From JAYZDP01 sp036337765 (GTDB lineage: Bacteria; Acidobacteriota; Thermoanaerobaculia; Multivoradales; Multivoraceae): a DNA stretch of 32,832 nt. The position numbers were made by a program, and so were the translations under genes. The stretch covers positions 1 to 32,832 of the forward strand of contig JAYZDP010000203.1 in assembly GCA_036337765.1 (NCBI GenBank). The letters run 5' to 3'. Positions 31,685 through 32,832 of this stretch are shown one piece after another (position 1 is the stretch's first letter; every line of letters begins with the position of its first letter). The notes under the pieces are model-generated. The model searched no databases. It was not told where the DNA came from and saw only the letters and a program-made list of their open reading frames with translations.

Positions 31685-32425
31685 ATGGCAACGGATCTCG
31701 ACTCGCTCGTGAAACTTCAAGAGGCCCTGCAAGAGGCCGAGACGGCCAGCCGCGAGCTAGCAGGCGTCCCGGACTCGATGCGGGAGATCCACGAGCAGCA
31801 CAGCGAACATCTGGAGAAGATCCAGGCGCTCGAGACCCGCATCCAGGAGGGTGAGCTGGAGCGCCGCACGAGCGAAGCAGCCGCCACTGACGCGCACGAA
31901 AAGATGACCCACTTCCATTCGCAGATCAATCGGGTCACCACCCAGCGCGAGTACGGGTCGCTGCTGAAGGAGATCGATGCCGCCAAGGAGGATATGTCGT
32001 CACACGAGGAGGCGGCCCTGGCGACCATCGAGGCGACAGATACAGCACAGACCGAGCTCGATCAACAGCGCAGTGAGTTCGAAGAGCTCGACTCGAGCTA
32101 CAACGAGATGTTAGTGGGCTGGGAGAAGCAGAAGCCTACCGTGGCAGCACGCCTGAAGGAGGTCGAGGCCGACATCGAGCAGCTGACAGAGGTCTTGCCG
32201 GCGGGCCTCGTCGGCCAGTTCAAGCGCCTCTACGAGCGGCATACCGGACACGCCTTCGCCCCCGTCGCCAAGGTCGAGCCCCAGCCGCGCTCCGGTAGCG
32301 TGTGGCACTGCTCGGTATGCAACTACCGAGTACGGCCACAGGTGATCGTCGAGATCAAGAACAACGGCAGCCTCATTCCCTGCGAGAGCTGCCACCGCTT
32401 CCTCCATATCAAGGACACGCCCTGA
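31685..32425 (+). CDS. Coiled-coil protein with C-terminal C4 zinc ribbon (CT398-like)
   Basis: A 246-residue protein: a long helical hairpin or coiled coil (about 5-170, ALQEAETASRELAGVPDSMR, REYGSLLKEIDAAKEDMSSH), then a zinc ribbon with two CxxC knuckles, HCSVCNYRV and PCESCHRFLH. This is the architecture of the C4-type zinc-ribbon family (Chlamydia CT398, mycobacterial and Helicobacter homologues). Members have been linked to sigma-54, nucleic-acid binding or c-di-GMP and flagellar processes without a settled role. ATG 31685 follows GGGGAGAA at 31669-31676. The next gene starts at or overlaps the TGA stop. Confidence 0.88.
   Translation: MATDLDSLVKLQEALQEAETASRELAGVPDSMREIHEQHSEHLEKIQALETRIQEGELERRTSEAAATDAHEKMTHFHSQINRVTTQREYGSLLKEIDAAKEDMSSHEEAALATIEATDTAQTELDQQRSEFEELDSSYNEMLVGWEKQKPTVAARLKEVEADIEQLTEVLPAGLVGQFKRLYERHTGHAFAPVAKVEPQPRSGSVWHCSVCNYRVRPQVIVEIKNNGSLIPCESCHRFLHIKDTP
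32411..32415 (+). promoter_or_regulatory. Ribosome-binding site supporting a CTG start for yggS
   Basis: AAGGA lies six bases before CTG 32422, whose bases overlap the preceding stop as CTGA. The only in-frame standard start nearby, TTG 32482, lacks a comparable site. Confidence 0.4.
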
Positions 32426-32832
32426 CGCCGGGACCCGAGTCCACGGCGGGGCTCGAGTCCATCACGTCGGTCGCCGATCGATTGCAACGAGTGCGCGAGC
32501 GCATCGGCGCCGCGGCTCGGCGTGGCGGTCGAGATCCCGGGTCGGTGGCCCTGATCGGCGCCAGCAAGCGACAACCCGTGGATCGGCTAAGTGAGGCCGT
32601 CGAGGCCGGCCTCGCGACCTTCGGTGAAAACCGCGTGCAGGAGGCGGCCGAGAAGGTACCGTTGCTTCCCGCCGTCGCCGACTGGCACCTCATCGGACCG
32701 TTGCAGTCGAACAAGGCCAGGCGCGCGATCGAGCTCTTCGGCACGATCCACTCGATCGACCGGCTCCGAATCGCCGATACGCTGAGTCGGCTGACGGCCG
32801 CAAAGGGGCGGCGCCTGCCCTGCTTCCTCGAG
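32422..32832 (+). CDS. yggS: YggS/PLPBP-family pyridoxal-phosphate homeostasis protein (3' truncated by window end)
   Basis: Cofactor-binding protein that buffers PLP and affects amino-acid pools; it has an alanine-racemase-like barrel but no known catalysis. Visible motifs: VADRLQRVRERIGAAARRGG, VALIGASKRQPVDRL with the PLP lysine at about residue 49, EAGLATFGENRVQEAAEK, DWHLIGPLQSNKARRAI and TIHSIDRLRIADTL. The frame is open to the window edge after 137 codons. The start is uncertain. CTG 32422 gives a 16-residue lead before the first helix and has AAGGA upstream; TTG 32482 would begin inside the first helix. No ATG or GTG lies between. Confidence 0.9.
   Translation, partial: MTPGPESTAGLESITSVADRLQRVRERIGAAARRGGRDPGSVALIGASKRQPVDRLSEAVEAGLATFGENRVQEAAEKVPLLPAVADWHLIGPLQSNKARRAIELFGTIHSIDRLRIADTLSRLTAAKGRRLPCFLE

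Overview
The window is about 33 kb of GC-rich bacterial chromosome with tightly packed housekeeping and envelope genes. I see no insertion sequence, prophage, CRISPR array or rRNA. Outer-membrane assembly and energising genes (two ExbD, TonB, BamD, a CpoB-like and a BamE-like lipoprotein, RseP, TatA) indicate a Gram-negative diderm. High GC, frequent GTG/TTG starts, a DUF4388 gene next to a Ton operon and an MptB-like glycosyltransferase suggest Acidobacteriota, perhaps Thermoanaerobaculia. That placement is inference; no marker comparison was possible.

Layout. (1) 144-4344, plus: exbB-exbD-exbD-tonB, a DUF4388 protein and a secreted TPR protein, probably one operon. (2) 7421-4355, minus: gatB-ftsE-ftsX; ftsX carries a one-base frameshift at 4728-4730, and ftsE runs 118 bp into ftsX. 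(3) 7590-10197: pgeF (+), a small gene with a probable CTG start (-), an APH-fold kinase resembling AmgK (+), tatA (+) and a Fis-type DNA-binding protein (-). (4) 14764-10409, minus: PASTA protein, rpe, bamD, cpoB-like, LysM protein. (5) 20739-14960, minus: MptB-like glycosyltransferase, truA, uppS, cdsA, rseP and a peroxiredoxin-fold protein without the peroxidatic cysteine. (6) 20745-22878, plus: processive family-2 glycosyltransferase and a GNAT acetyltransferase. (7) 30425-22967, minus: the rpsU-dnaG-rpoD macromolecular-synthesis operon, a TPR protein, then a stand-alone GlmU-type nucleotidyltransferase overlapping a PcrA/UvrD helicase. (8) 30595-32832: BamE-like lipoprotein (-), a tRNA with CAU anticodon, a coiled-coil zinc-ribbon protein and the start of a YggS/PLPBP gene (+).

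Several blocks converge on the envelope: isoprenoid carrier and CDP-diacylglycerol synthesis (uppS, cdsA), lipid-linked sugar transfer, outer-membrane protein assembly and quality control (bamD, BamE-like, rseP), division-site peptidoglycan control (ftsEX, PASTA, LysM) and proton-motive-force coupling (ExbBD-TonB).

The most unusual non-coding signal is a family of gene-end structures. Two genes (the peroxiredoxin-fold gene and the GNAT gene) have their stop codon inside a 17-bp hairpin, followed six bases later by a near-identical element of about 32 bp that forms a second hairpin. A third, variant copy of the element follows the LysM gene. A separate long inverted repeat with two alternative pairings contains the stop codon of the TPR gene at 26057. 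The rpsU-dnaG gap holds a terminator-like hairpin in the place where the E. coli operon has its internal terminator.
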